This document shows, in pieces, positions 13,155 to 26,819 of a stretch of DNA of 64,000 nucleotides (position 1 is its first letter; each line of letters opens with the position of its first letter). The notes beneath the pieces were generated by a model. That model was not told the DNA's origin. It ran no database searches and saw only the letters and a list, made by a program, of their open reading frames with translations. This DNA is from Onchocerca volvulus (Eukaryota > Nematoda > Chromadorea > Rhabditida > Onchocercidae). The stretch spans positions 6,556,158 through 6,620,157 of the forward strand of contig HG738140.1 of the NCBI GenBank assembly GCA_000499405.2, read 5' to 3'. The translations under genes were made by a program, and so were the position numbers.

Positions 13155-16100
13155 TTAATCCTTCTTAACATCCTTTGGTGATTCTTTGTGATAGAGAAAG
13201 ACGCATGAGAATAGAATAACTCCTATCATCATCGAAAATGCCGAAACATAATAAGGATATGCACTATAGATAAAACGTTCATACTGCGTATGTTGTAATG
13301 GTCGAACAGATACCTAAAATTGAATAAAAATATTGCAGACCAAAAATCAAAAGTCAGAAGTTGAAACAGTTAAAAAACAAATGAAATTTTATCATTCCCA
13401 CATTTTCATGAGAATTAACTTTATTTCCAAAGACATCCACAACTGCTTAGTTATCTGCGAAACTGCAAACTTGTTACCTACTCAATTACTTCATTTCATA
13501 TTTTGTCATTTATTTTTTTCACACTTTAATTTTTAAATATCCAAATAGCATATAAAATTCCAGTTCTAATAATACAGTTCATATTTTCATCCTTCTTTTT
13601 CATAAGTATTCCTCCTTAAATCAAGACAGTTTAAAAGGAAGATATCAAGATAGTTTAAAATGAAGAAGCTTATTACTACCACAATATTATCAGGATGAAC
13701 TATCTACTATTTCACAAAAATGATTATTTACCTGTTGTATATCCAATAAATGTGTATATCCGATGCGACGATAATCGATCATGAATTTGAATACACCGTA
13801 AACATCAGGAAGTTTAAAGTGCGTTTTCAGTTTACCATCTAAAATAAGCTGTTGCAAATATAATGAAACAACAAAACACAATTAATCCATGTAAAATGTA
13901 ATAAGGACACAATATTTAGAGAGACAATTCATTAAACCTCATCTTTCAATATTTTTTGCAAAATGTGACTCGAATGTTTGGTATATTCCAGAAAAGTCAG
14001 CGATCAGACAGCGAAGAGGGGTCATTATCATGAACATTTGAAGCGTGCTACACACTGTTTGTCGATTTATTAAAGTTATCCGCTTAAATCTCACTTGATT
14101 TATGACAGTATTATTAAAAAAAAAAAAAAAAAAAAATTTTGAGAACAAGTTCTTAGAATTAAACTAAAAATATACTGGAATTTTTAAGAGTTGTTCGAAC
14201 AAACGGATCAATACGGGTAAATTCCAGTTGAACATCATTCCCTTTGAATGGTTCCCATTTCCCATGGCTGAGTTCTTCAATTTCAATCATGTATTCAACA
14301 TTATCCAGTATTGTATATTCTCGTGGAGGATTCTTTTCACCAATCTAAATCCAAAATAAATTAGCAAAAAGTAAGCTTGAAGAAGACCACTTGCACTTAT
14401 AAGTTTACTCAGCTTTAAATCAGCACATTAACTTTACAAAATTTTTTTTCAAAATCAGATCAGTAGAAAAGTTTATCACCGAAGAAAGAAATAAAATAAA
14501 ATAAGACGAGAAAAACAGTAGTAACGGATATACTTTATGATGCGAAACACTTTTAACTCTTAGTACTCCTTTCTCCATGAATACCCATTTGCCCAATTCG
14601 GTTACTAATTCAAAATTTCCACTTTTCTGAGGTCTAAAATAATATAACCCTTCAAGACATTTATATGAGGACAAATAAAAAATATAATAATTATTATGAT
14701 TTAGCCAAAAAAGTATTTAAAAAATAATCCCATGATATGCTTAGTTATTTCATAGGACTTTGGAATGGATGTGACTGGTTTGAAATTTCTTATTTTTCGA
14801 ATAATAGGAGAAGTCCTGATAACTAAATATTTAACATAAATCTGAAAAAAAGAAAAAAAAATAGCAAAGTAATTCAAAATACTTCGCTGTCGAGCCATAT
14901 TTGTTGACAGTTGCATTGATAAAAGCATCGCTAAACATGTCAATCGAACCAGTCAACACAACACGTGCATTATTCCGCGCCTGGATAGCACCAATCAACA
15001 ATATTGAACGACCCACAGCACCTGGATACTGAAATAAAGCAAAAAAAGGAGAAAAAACATATGGGATATTTATGTCGAAGTATCGAAAATTTCTACAATA
15101 TAACTAATTCTTTGCAAAAATTCCAGTTAAAATATATCTCGAACTGAATTTTGATTTTATTTCACAAATTTTCCACAAATTTAAAATTTTATGCCGTTGT
15201 AAATAGCAATTATGTTTCGAATTTTATTTGAAATAACGATTTTTACCGTTCTAAAAATTCATTTTGAAAATATTTCAGTACACAGAGGTGCTCTAGAATT
15301 GAATAGGAATATGGCCTAAATTAAGCTAAATCATTGTCTCTTGTTTAAGAGAGCATTGATCCTTTCCACTGGTTTTCCATTTTCTTTCTCATAAAATAAT
15401 TTAATCAAAATTAAATTTTAAATAGGACCTTCATGCGAATGTAAAAACATACTTCTTCAATTTTTTCATGAGGATTGAATGAATAAGCATTTGTTGAAGC
15501 AGAGAGTATTTCCAGACGAAGCTGATTTGCTTTATCAGCAGTTAAAGCTACTCCACGAAACAGAATAGGATTAGCTTGCGATATTTTCCCTACAATCATC
15601 GGAGCAGATATAAAGTTTGATGGATCGGCTACAATGGTCGTATGATCTCCTTCATCCTGTAATTCATTTAGTAGAGCTCAGTAACATCTATGAACTCCAA
15701 AACATGTTTTCAGCTCTGCTGAAAATTATAGCTATTTTCCAAAGATTTTCTGATTAATTCGAACTGCTCACTAATTATCTAAGAATAATAAAAAAAAAAA
15801 AGGAAAAAAACCGTTTTTTCTATCTCCATGGGTACATATCTGCCACAAAAAAATGATTAATAGAAGTACTTAAAAATTCTCAAAAGCATAAGGTGACAAA
15901 TAATTGCATAGCTAAAAATAAATGTAATAGTATAGAAGCATGGATAAATATATCTATTATAAAGAACTCTTTAAAGATTATCAAAATAAGACAAAAAAGA
16001 ACGGAAGTACAAATAAGTTACAAGTTTTAAATGGTATAATTGATTTAAAAAATAAAAACTTACAAGAACGGTATCATAATTCAAATGATCAATAACAGCA

Positions 16101-17439
16101 GTTCGATTCTCATCAAATTCAAAACCGTTCTCCGCAGCCAAATCATGTAAAGCATCACCAACGCGTGCTCCCGCTGTCACTAGCACGTTACCACCATTAT
16201 CAATAAAAGACGTTATAGCTTTGACATTAATTGTTCCTCCAAATTCTATAATAAATGTATAAACAAAAATTTGTAATTTTAGTAATGATTTTAATGCAAC
16301 AGAATTTTTTCAAAAATCAACCATTCACGAAGATCCCCCGATTTTTTCATTTTAAAATATCGCAAAATTTTTTAAAACTAGGATAATAGTAATATAGCTC
16401 ATCAAAATAATACAAACTTCAATGCATAATAGAGATAAAAAGCATGATTTTAAAAGAAATTTTAAAGGTTAGCATATTTTGTATCTTTTCGACTTATTTT
16501 TGAGTACATCTCAAAGATTTTTTCGGATTATCCAATATCTTTTATTTTATCAGCATGTTTCGAATGAATCGATCTATTTCAGCCTCCCATCTGCACTGAT
16601 TCTATTTGCAATCGATATTGTTCTATGGGCTTTCTTAGTGAACAACAAGTATTCAATCTAATTGTACTAAAGAATGATAAGGATCTGTTGTGAATTCTTT
16701 TACCAACCAACATCAGCTAGATCATTTTTTTACATTTCCAAATTTTATGGTTTCATGAAGGAATCGAAGAAATTGTACTGTAATATCACCAAGTCTAAAT
16801 CTAAAATCGAAAACTATCGTGACTCATTGAACCTACTTCCAAGAACAGGAAAGGAAAGAAAAAACTCTGGGATTCGAGTTAATAAACACATCATATCATC
16901 TTCCTATCATGCTTGAAATATCAAAGACACAAATGTCGTTCCCAATTTAGCATGGATGTAAACTAAAAGATGCAATTTCAATGGCATCTAAATATGAAAA
17001 AATGATGCAAAATTAAAATGTTACCGTCAATTCCTGGGGCAAAAATGATAAGATGATCGTAGAGATGTTCGCCATACTTTGTAAGAGTTAATGTCTGATC
17101 ATCTGCTGCTTTTATAGTCAACTGATGTCCTCTTTCTGAAATACCAAACAAATTATGCATTGCCAAGTAATAAAAAAAATGAAAAATATTTTGGAACAAA
17201 TCCTGCAAAGTACATTTCTGATTACTTTCTCGACATTATCCATTCATATTTATTGAATGTTGCTAACTAATTCAATTTGCTTCCGTTGAATTATACAACC
17301 TTAAATTTGAAAAATATTATTTTTCATTTGTTAATGGCAAAAAAAAAAGGAAAATAAAAACAAGGTCACTTGTAAAGCCCTACAACACATCACATCGATG
17401 AGAAATATAGTATCCGTGAAATGCAAATCAAAATCACAA

Positions 17440-17482
<43 letters not shown>

Positions 17483-17668
17483 GAATCAAATAACTGATTC
17501 TGTTAATCATTACTTACCTTTTAAGGATTTCAGGAAAATAGAATGCGTCTCCCTAATATTTAAATTATCAACCAATACTAATATTTTGCCAGCATTGATG
17601 ATTGACACAATATGTAATAAGATTACCGAAACAACAGCGAGCAACGAACAATTTGGAGATATCGTCAT
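13155..17668 (-). CDS. ostb-1: Oligosaccharyltransferase 48 kDa subunit (DDOST/OST48/WBP1)
   Basis: Essential non-catalytic subunit of the ER oligosaccharyltransferase, which transfers the lipid-linked glycan to Asn of nascent secretory proteins. Exons in reading order: 17668-17518, 17135-17025, 16245-16064, 15656-15453, 15028-14883, 14633-14534, 14344-14176, 13838-13732, 13313-13155. Phases agree and give 442 residues, close to animal OST48. A signal peptide occupies about residues 1-28. Then come [91 protein letters not shown] and [18 protein letters not shown], all in the family order. One membrane helix (about 411-432) is followed by a short, Lys-rich cytosolic tail ending KKD. The start ATG lies 8 bases past a TTTAG acceptor. 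ostb-1 is the C. elegans name for this family. Confidence 0.95.
17442..17474 (+). repeat. (TAA)n microsatellite in DDOST intron 1
   Basis: About eleven TAA units followed by an A run, inside the first intron of DDOST. It is a simple repeat, likely polymorphic. Confidence 0.85.
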
Positions 17669-17677
17669 TCTAACTCT
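17669..17677 (-). promoter_or_regulatory. Candidate spliced-leader acceptor before DDOST
   Basis: Read on the minus strand, a TTTAG acceptor ends at 17676, leaving a seven-base leader before the DDOST ATG at 17668-17666. Such short leaders are typical of nematode trans-splicing. Only the position and motif support this; no transcript was available. Confidence 0.5.
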
Positions 17678-18882
17678 AAATTTTAGTGTTTAACTAATCA
17701 AATTCACATTTCAATCGTAATTGCGAACGAAATTGATTAGAAATTCTAGCACTCACACTTTATCATCTGTACTTTCGAAATCGCAGTAAATTCAGTTGCC
17801 AATTTGTTTTACATGTAGCGAAAAAATGCTTATGAGAAATTATCAACCAATACTAATACTTGGTCAGTTTTGATGTCAGTGCAACTTATAATAAAACTTC
17901 GAAAAAACAATGAACAATGAAGCTATCACCAACATCATATCTTCAAACCATTTAAATCTAAATCATTATTTTCCCATATTTCCCTTTGACCTTTTCATTT
18001 GTTTTCATATCTTTAGTTTTGTTTTTCTTCTCTTCCAAATTAAAAGAACAAAGTTGCATCCCACTTTAAATCATAATGCATGCTGCAAAACACAATTAAT
18101 ATTCTATGCATATAAATTCTGCAGATATAAAATTACCAAGTTATTTTAAATAACATAATAATCATGTTAGAAAATTCAATAATATCAAAGAGAAACGAAA
18201 AAGAAATGTTTACTTGTCTTCAAATCTAAAATGTTGCAAATGTTGAACAAATAAAAACAAATATCTATCACTTTTTTTTTTCTCTTATTTGATAAAAAAC
18301 GCAAGCCATTTGATCCAATTGTTTGCCTAATAAAATATCTTTTGTATTCTTACATCCTTTCCACATAGCAGATATGCTTAAGTATACAGTTTGGTATATT
18401 ACCAAATACTGATCAAAAGGAGAAAATTAGGAAGAGAATGGAAACAAATACTTTTTATTCTCTTGCTTGCTAAATAAATTATAACAAAAAAAAAAAAAAA
18501 TAATTCACAAATTGCATCCAATTTTCGATAACTGAAGAATTCAAACATCATTATGATGAAGTAATCATTTGCAAGCGTTGTTGCGAACATATTTTCTTCT
18601 GTTCTTCATTGCTTCATTTCCTCGTATAAGTACTTTTTTGAGTTCAAATAACATGACATATAAAAGGCAACACATTCCAGGAAAGCAACGAAAAATCAGC
18701 AGTTTAATTGGATAAATCATAATTTTAGAAAGAAACAACAGTAATAAAATGATAATAAGGATATGATATACAGTTCAAACTAATAAGAATAAATGAAAAG
18801 AATAACATGGAAGATCCCATTAAATGTTTACAGAACACCATAATCATAACCGTAATCACTCACCTTACTTAGATTTTGCCAT
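17678..18882. other. Intergenic region between ZFC3H1-like and DDOST genes
   Basis: About 1.2 kb separates the stop codon of the ZFC3H1-like gene from the start of DDOST, both on the minus strand. I see no coding exon. It should hold the ZFC3H1 3' UTR and either a DDOST promoter or an operon-type spacer; the distance is long for a classical nematode operon. Confidence 0.5.
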
Positions 18883-21800
18883 TTACAGTGATAATTGATG
18901 AGATTGCTGAGGCACTTCATATTCGATAGATTCATCATCTAAAGAATTTTAACACTGCGTGAGAAATATTTGTTACTCGATCAAAATTGAAGAAATGAAT
19001 AATTTGAAATGCAAAGTATTATTTTTTTTTCTGTTTTACTTTCGTTTAAATTTCATTATTAACGACTAATAATTAAACTAATAATATATTAAACCGAACA
19101 GTTTGACAAAATGAATTCAAAATCAGCTATATAGCTACGTACGTTTCATCAGAAGGCGCATCGCAATAAACAGCTAAACTATTCAGGAATTTTGGCTATT
19201 TTTGTCAATTCCAGAAACTCAAAAAAAAAATACACCAAAATAAACGTTATTAAAAATAAAATTCTTTAGTTCGAAAATTAATGTCTTTTCATTTGCTAAA
19301 AGGCAAAAATTCGTTACTGCAACTAATGCAATAGATTAGATACTTAACATAGTAACCGTATAGTTCTTTAAATCGTTTAAAAATAAGCATTAATTCCATG
19401 AGTTCTCCATTAGATTTTTTTTCTTCCTACTAAATAAGTGGAAACCCTAATATCAGCAACTGCAGTTTCTTGGAAACAATAAATTACCTGCTGATAATTT
19501 TGATGGCAACCTATATTTAGTAGCCATTTCGCAAATTCTTATCCGACGTTCGTTTTCCGGAAGACTTTTCAACATATCTTCAATAAGTTCGCCCACCGGT
19601 TTTGCTTCATTCTCTTTTAGTATTTCACGAGCATATTCGGCTGGAAAGAACAGAAGTACCGAATGTCTACCTAACTTCAAGTGCAAAAGAAATTTTTATT
19701 TAACAAATCCACAATTAAAGTCCTGAAAATCCTCTCTTAGTTATTGGTACATCATTAAATAAAGATATTAACTAAAGATATATTTGAACATCGATTCTCT
19801 AATGGCATATATTTTTGAAAAAAATCTTGCAAACCTTCTCGCAAACTTCGAATTTTTTTTTAAGGTCATCTATAAGTATTTACGGCTTTCAGTATGTGTA
19901 GAGAGAACATGAACGTAAAAAGACATTCAAAATGTTAAAAAAGAAAATCACAAAAGGAACTTACAAAACATTTTTTTTGGTGGGCAAAGATTCGGGCAAT
20001 AAGCCAACACGCTACATATTAATTCTTCATCAGACAGCAAATAATCTTCTTCATGTTGCCTATAAGTGTTGCAAGTAAAATCATATGCTACTTTAAACGT
20101 ACTTCAACCGAATTTTTGCACCATGATCAAAGTCAAACAAACGAACATTGAACATGTTGCATCAGCGCATCTTCCTAATAATTCATAATAACAAAGCGGT
20201 TTCAACGGATCCAACTTATTTGACAGAGCTCGATGAGCTATCAAATGGTAAGGGAATGTTGGAGATATGCTGAAATTGGCTTGACTGATTAAATAAATCA
20301 CTGCTGTAATGATGTTTTGTTTAACAAAAAAATTAGAATATCAGGATTTCTTGAAAATAAACATATGATCAGTTACGAGCACCACTATTCTCTTCTCGAC
20401 TTTCTGAGGCAAGATAACAATTACCTGCCTTCACTAAACTTGTTATCTTAAACACGGCACTCAATTCATCTGAATTGATTGAAGCATTTTAAGAAATCGT
20501 ACCATTATATTTTTATAATATCAAACCGCTCATTTTCTAAAATCACCGTGAAATGTCCTATGAACAAAAGAAAAAAAGTAAGGGATAATGTAAAATTACT
20601 AACAAAAATGTTTTTGCAAGTTAACTAAAGCAAGCAGAGACAATAAAATAAGATGAGAAAAAGTAAAAATCAATTTGAAATATACTACTTTGAAATTATA
20701 TGCACATACCGATATCCATTAAACATAATTAACGGATTATTTTTAAGTTCATTAACATCTTTTTCGGATAGTATTACATTACGATTGATCCTTTTCTCTC
20801 CCTGTCCATTTTCATGACAAACAATGGGACTATTCGTAGTTGCAGCTTCTGCGATGAAACTTGCTTCTAATTCTTCCTGCTCCAACTCACGCATTGCAGT
20901 GACAAGACCATTCATTGAATCACTCGAATCTGATAACTGAATTATATCGGAATCTCTGAAAATTGTTTCAAGGCTGCATATTACATCTTATTATCAAACC
21001 AAACGTTTATGCTGGGAAGTAGTCTAACTTACGAATTTCTGTTGATTCATAGTGAAAGCTAACTTATACAATTTCCAGCCGACGATTCGATATTTTTTTG
21101 CATGCCGAATTAAGTGATAAATTTAACAAGTTCATGGAACAGTTAGTAATAGCTTATGTATAAACAAATTTATCCGTATTTCTGGCTTCTTAATTGACTT
21201 TCACGATAAAATGGAAAACTGAAATAAAATCCAGAAGAAAACAATATAAAGTAGTAACCTCAAAATATTTATTGGGGAACGCTGGGATCCACCACTACTG
21301 CTTGCAGATCTTGAAAAATTATCTCGATCATTAGAATAATTCATCATAATAGTGGTATTCAGCAATTCAGAATGACCCAAAACAGGTGTTTTTATCATCC
21401 CTAATACTTTCGCATCATTTTCCGGTGTGACCATTATTTGGATAGGATCATAAACATTTCCGACATCCTTATTTATATTTTTGATGGATTTAGCTTCTCC
21501 TACCAATCGCTCCATTCGTTTATTTTTTTTTTCAAATGTTTTCTTCTCTGTATTCTTGTAATTGTTCTCACACTGTGCTTTCTCTAACTGTTTTTCCAAA
21601 TACGACAAACGACCCTTGGCCTTTTCTTGATCACACCGAAGTACTTCCATTTCCGCGTCAAGAACACCAAGCTGATGAGCACAGCGATTCGCTCTTTCCT
21701 AAAGAATTTTACGAAGGATCAGTAAATTAGGACTTTAAAACTGCAAAATTTGTGATACAACAAGTTTATCGATTCTTTCAACAACTTCTAAAAAGAAGCT

Positions 21801-21968
21801 CCACTTATTTCATTAACTATATTCAGTCGATTTTACTCGATAAAATTTCAATAGCTAGCACTTGATTCTGAACATGTCTTAGTTTTTCCGCGATCATACA
21901 GTTATTACATCGTGAGAAAAAGAATGTTGAGTTTGGGTTCCATGAGATTAATTCCAAATTAATGATGG

Positions 21969-22005
<37 letters not shown>

Positions 22006-25000
22006 GAAATTATAGCAACTACTAACTAAAAAGCTATCACGTTTTCTTCGCGTAATACTTTTTTGATCATCACGATGCCTTAGTTTTCTTTCAATTTCCT
22101 TCAATATTTTCTTCTCAGCATCAACCATATGTTCCCAATCTTCAGTCTTTCTCCATTCTATTCCTGATATACCGCCAAATTCATCTTTTGATTTCCAACG
22201 CAATCTGCATTACATATGCATAGATATACAATAAGAAGCTTACAACAGTTTAAAGTAAAGCAGATAGTGATTCAATTTCTTGCAATTCTGGAAATAACTT
22301 TAAAATAGCTGTAAAACTTATTTACTTTTTAGGAATAACTTCTCGGAAATTTTCTTTTCTTTTCCGTGGTAACTTGATGCGATAGTCTTGAACTTGTCCA
22401 TCATCACTGCCACTAGATAAAGAATCATCTTTCTTTGAATGCTAAAAACTTTCTTGCCTTAGATAGGAATCAAAACAGCAACAATTTAATGGGGCAAGTA
22501 TTTCATTCAAAGTAAAAAAAAAATCAACAAACCTTTCGAACTACCACAGATTTCCAGTTTTGTTTTGCAATATTTGAAAATTTTTTAGAACAATGCGTTC
22601 CAGTCCTAAAAACAAATGTTATTAAATTCATTAATTCAATGTCATTTTTTTTTAGCACTGTCCTCATTGATATAATAGATCTATTCTGAACTAAAAATGA
22701 AATTTCAACCATTTGTTAAACCGAACACTCATGAAATGATTAAAAAGAAAGAAATTAGAAGAACTTCTGGAAAATATACCTGTAACTGGAATTTGGTCCC
22801 TCATTACTATCATGATCAGATTGATCTTCCGAATTTGCACTGCTTAATTCACCTTCTTCAAGTGATGATTTGAGCGATATTAACTTCTTATTATTCTTTC
22901 TTTGCATTATCTACAGATAGGAAAAAATTTTCATCAGTAAAGAAAAAAAATTCAAAATTAGATAAGCTGATGTATTACAAAAATAAACGAATCGAATATC
23001 CATCAATCGTTTGATACTTTTTGTAGAAAAAGAAGTTAATTCTCAACATATTAATTTCATTCATACCTTATGACAAAAATGCTATACCAAATTAATTCTA
23101 GCGATAAGTATGCAACATGAATTATAAGGAATTAATATTATTATAATATTTAGAATGATTCGCATAAACATCACTTGCTCCAATAGCTCAGCACGCAGTT
23201 GATCAACATCCTCTTCGTTATCAGCAGCATCGAATACTACATCATTTCGGATTTGCATTTCATGAGGACGAAAAGCCACAGCATCGATTGAAGGTGATGT
23301 TGGTGATGATCGTGAACGCGAATCTGAATTCCGCGAATTATTATGTTTCAAAATGCTTTTAACGTGATGATTCACTTGAGCCCTGCCACTTGATGCATAG
23401 AAAAAAAAACAAATTCCATAAATGTTTTTAATTTTAGGGTTGAGTTAAAAAGAATTCATTTGCTTAAACGAAAATTGCAATTGTACCAACGATTTTTATA
23501 CTGGATAAGTTACAAAAAGAAAAAAAAAGAAAGTGCATGGAATTTTATTTCGTGAGATTGTGCAACAAAAAACTTTTTTTTAAATGCTTTTCTATGTCAT
23601 CTATGAACTCATGTATTTAAAATTTCAATATATTGCTCTTTAAATCTTTTTTTTTTTAAGTGATTTCTGCTATCGTGATATAAAAATCAAAACTTTAGAA
23701 AAAATAACACTAAAAACCTCGATCACTGTCCACAATATCCATTCCAACCTGCTCATAATTATCACGCAAATTCTCTGTCTTTTTCGAAAATTTATTTGCT
23801 TCCACTCGCAATCGAAGTCGATGCAGCTGTTCCTCAAATCTAAATGAATTTTTCAAATAGAATTAATTAAAAATAAACTGCTCGTCCTCCTTCACTTTTA
23901 AATTGAAGATACAAAGAAAAAGATGAAAAAAAAAAAAAAAAAAAACGATTATCTTTGACAACTAATCAAATCCTCAAGAAATAATTAAGATTCGAGGATA
24001 CAATGGATCTGAATAAAACTAACAGGTGCGAAGGATTTTATTCTGCAGGAATTATGAAAAGAATCATTATTCGAGATTGAAAACACTAGAACTATAAACC
24101 AAGGTTTCATGGTTCTGCGACAGCAAAAGATTGAGCTCTGACTTTTCAGACAAAAATGGCAATTTTGATCAATTGATACATTTTGCTATACAACTAAAAA
24201 AATTATCTATAATAAAGATGCTTGGTTTCAATGATTGAAATCTTACGGGTTTGGAAATTGATTCATAGTTGTTTCCATTATCTCCACATTAGTTGGTACA
24301 ACCGCTTTCTTTTGATTATTTAAGACCCAACAAGAATAACTGTTCGCATTATCATTCCGTACTGTCACTTTAAGTGGCAACGCAGTCTCTTGAAATTTAC
24401 GGCTTTTGATGCGACTTTTCATATCACTGAATCTTTGAGATCTATTGTCTGCAAAAAGATCGAAATTGTACCATCTTTTTCCACAAAGTTTTGAACTCTT
24501 TTACTTATTCAATGGCATTTAACTTACATGACGTACTTTGGTATGTTCAACTAATGTGTTAGCTTCACTTACTTTTTCAAATACAGATTCTTTAAATCAT
24601 ATCGGCAAGACAAAAAGCTTACTTTGTCTTTGTTTCAGTTGTACCCAGGTTTGCAGCGATGAAGAATTCATGTTTATTTGATTTTTTGGCATCACGCAAG
24701 AAGCATCAACTAAAAAAAAATAGTCAAAGTTCGAAAATGAAGCTCAAAATTTGGAATTATTTCTCTCATCTACTTCTACAATAATGATATTTCTAAGTCA
24801 TTTAGCCAAAACTACAGAAAAAGTCACGCTTCAGAAAAATTCACCCAAAAATTTATTGACTCAGAAATACTATGAATCAAAAATATTGTTATAATGCCAA
24901 GAAAATATTGGAAAAAATTTAGCCCAAGAGAAAGAGAACGATAATTTCCAATTGCAGGAATACAGAACACTTTCAAACTAGTAAACAATGTGTTTCGAAA

Positions 25001-26793
25001 CTGTTCCAATACTAATTTAATAGGAAATCTCAAACTGTTAATAAATTCAGTGAATTAAATTCATTGCTTCCTTGAATTACATTTGCACCAAATTTACGCT
25101 AATATTAGAATTCTCACTGATCTCTCCCTCTTCTGTTTCCTGTGATGTGGATTGTTGTACAAATCTTCTATCTTTGCTTGTATTTAACACTGCTAAACGT
25201 AAAGCATCCTCATCGTCTGAATTCACACTTTCTACTAAATGTCCAGTGGATGCTAAGTTCGTGAACTCTGATCTCTCTGCTGCTTCCTGGAAAATAACTT
25301 TGATATTTAAAAAAGAATAAAAGCAAGATAAAATTCCATTCTTTTCTAGAATCTAGACGAAATCTAATTCCTGAAACTCATTAAGTACCGAATTTCAGTA
25401 GAACTATAACTATAGTGATAAGTCTACTTGAAGATAACCTAATCCCTGAAGAACACATTTCAAGACCTGTACTTCACGAATAATACGGTCCACTTCACGT
25501 TCTCGTTCCTCGTCCAGATTTGATGAAATATACATCATGTTCTCTGACATTATCTCCATTGATGCATTCCTATAACTACAATATAATTTTTTAGGACTAG
25601 AAGTCACAGCAAAGCAAAGTATTTTTGGAAACGAAAAAATGAAAAAAAAAAAAATGCTAAAAACTCTGTGCATTCAAATTTCCACCAAGAGTATATATCA
25701 AAATCCCTTGGCAATTTATTATTCGATACTATTAAATGCAAATTTCAACTGTTGTAGAATAAAACTGCAAGCAATAATGCCTAAAATCTTTAAAATATAT
25801 AAATCAGCTATATTGAATCAAGATGTTTTTTTTCGCTATAGTAATATTCTCGAAACAAAACTCATCAAAGTAAGCAAATATTGTTCAGTTACTCTAACAG
25901 CAGCCAAACAATGCAAACAGTAATAAGATATTAAATTAAATGATCATATTAAAATATTACACTGACGAAAACGTCCTGCAATCAAATATCGCATTAACTA
26001 TATCAAATATTCAGTAATTATAAATAAATCTATTTTTAAAAGCTTCAAATAATAATGTTATAGATTAATGAAGAAAACGGAAATGAACAATAGATGGACT
26101 TCAAATTACTCAATAAAAGAAATACGCAGTATGCAAAGAGTAGTAATGATAATTCGTTGATGCAAATTTCACTTATTTTGACATTTCATTCTGCAGTAAA
26201 TCACATACAATATTATAACAAACGAAAATTATATGATAAAATTAAGGATAGCTGAGACATTCTTGAACAGAACAGATAATGCATCGAATATGAAGATGAC
26301 ATCTAATGTATAAATACTCTGCCTAATAGTATAGCTATTAAGTACAGGTCATTTCTTACATTTTTTTTCTTCATTTTACATTTTTCTTCACTTTTTCATA
26401 CTTTTATCTAACTTGCATTATTTCTAAATGACAAGGAATCATTAAAAACTAAGTATAACATTAACTTTAGCAGATAAAAATACGGGTAATTTATCAACTT
26501 AACCTGAATGTAATAGTCACAAAGTTGTTGATTTTAAACTGTCTTCTCGATTGCTGTTTATGATATTCAATTAAAAATGGATCAATTAAAAACTATCTAT
26601 TTCGCATCATCGCAATAATCATTAAACTTATCTCATTAACAATCTAACAAATTGAAAATATCTAATATTTCAGATGCTTATCATATTTTCAAGAAAAAAA
26701 TAACCTTCGAATATTGTTCAAATCATCATCATCATCTTGAATTTCACCATCTTCCAATGCAATATCATCTGCCAACACGACATTTCTTCCCAT
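18883..26793 (-). CDS. ZFC3H1/Red1-like nuclear RNA-decay protein, CCCH zinc finger
   Basis: Exons in reading order: 26793-26705, 25575-25428, 25286-25118, 24709-24623, 24448-24247, 23839-23718, 23374-23175, 22910-22780, 22605-22533, 22441-22326, 22204-22027, 21698-21259, 20955-20710, 20284-20147, 20059-19965, 19640-19488, 18938-18883. Phases agree and give about 880 residues. The acidic N-terminus has repeated 'EDGEI/EEGEI/EEGEL' motifs, as in the ZFC3H1 family. The middle is charged and Ser-rich with a coiled coil (exons 11-12). Near the C-terminus, CYYELLGRCADATCSMQH is a C-x7-C-x4-C-x3-H finger followed by EEDYLLSDEEL, resembling the zf-C3H1 domain of human ZFC3H1 and yeast Red1, which link poly(A) RNA to the exosome helicase MTR4. 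Human ZFC3H1 is about 1989 residues with long C-terminal repeats; these are absent, so the architecture is closer to Red1. Acceptors at 25575 and 20284 have in-frame alternatives (25569, 20269). Confidence 0.75.
21974..22001 (+). repeat. Poly(A) run of 28
   Basis: An uninterrupted homopolymer in the ZFC3H1-like intron between 22026 and 21699; on the coding strand it is a poly-T. It makes a false open frame rich in Phe through the intron. Confidence 0.9.
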
Positions 26794-26804
26794 TATCGCA
26801 GCAT
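26791..26804 (-). promoter_or_regulatory. Three-codon uORF overlapping the ZFC3H1-like start
   Basis: On the minus strand an acceptor (ATTTAG) ends at 26820. In the predicted 26-base leader an ATG at 26804-26802 opens a three-codon reading frame (Met-Leu-Arg). Its TAA stop overlaps the main ATG as TAATG at 26795-26791. This geometry would suit termination-reinitiation or translational damping. It depends on the leader being as predicted. Confidence 0.5.
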
Positions 26805-26819
26805 ACGTATCACAATTCC

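Noticed and set aside
21823..21901. Extra ZFC3H1-like exon suggested by an open frame on the minus strand
   Set aside because: No AG acceptor fits, its only donor gives the wrong phase, and direct joining of 22027 to 21698 (GTTAGT to CTTTAG) keeps phase 0. The open frame is a read-through of a poly-T intron.
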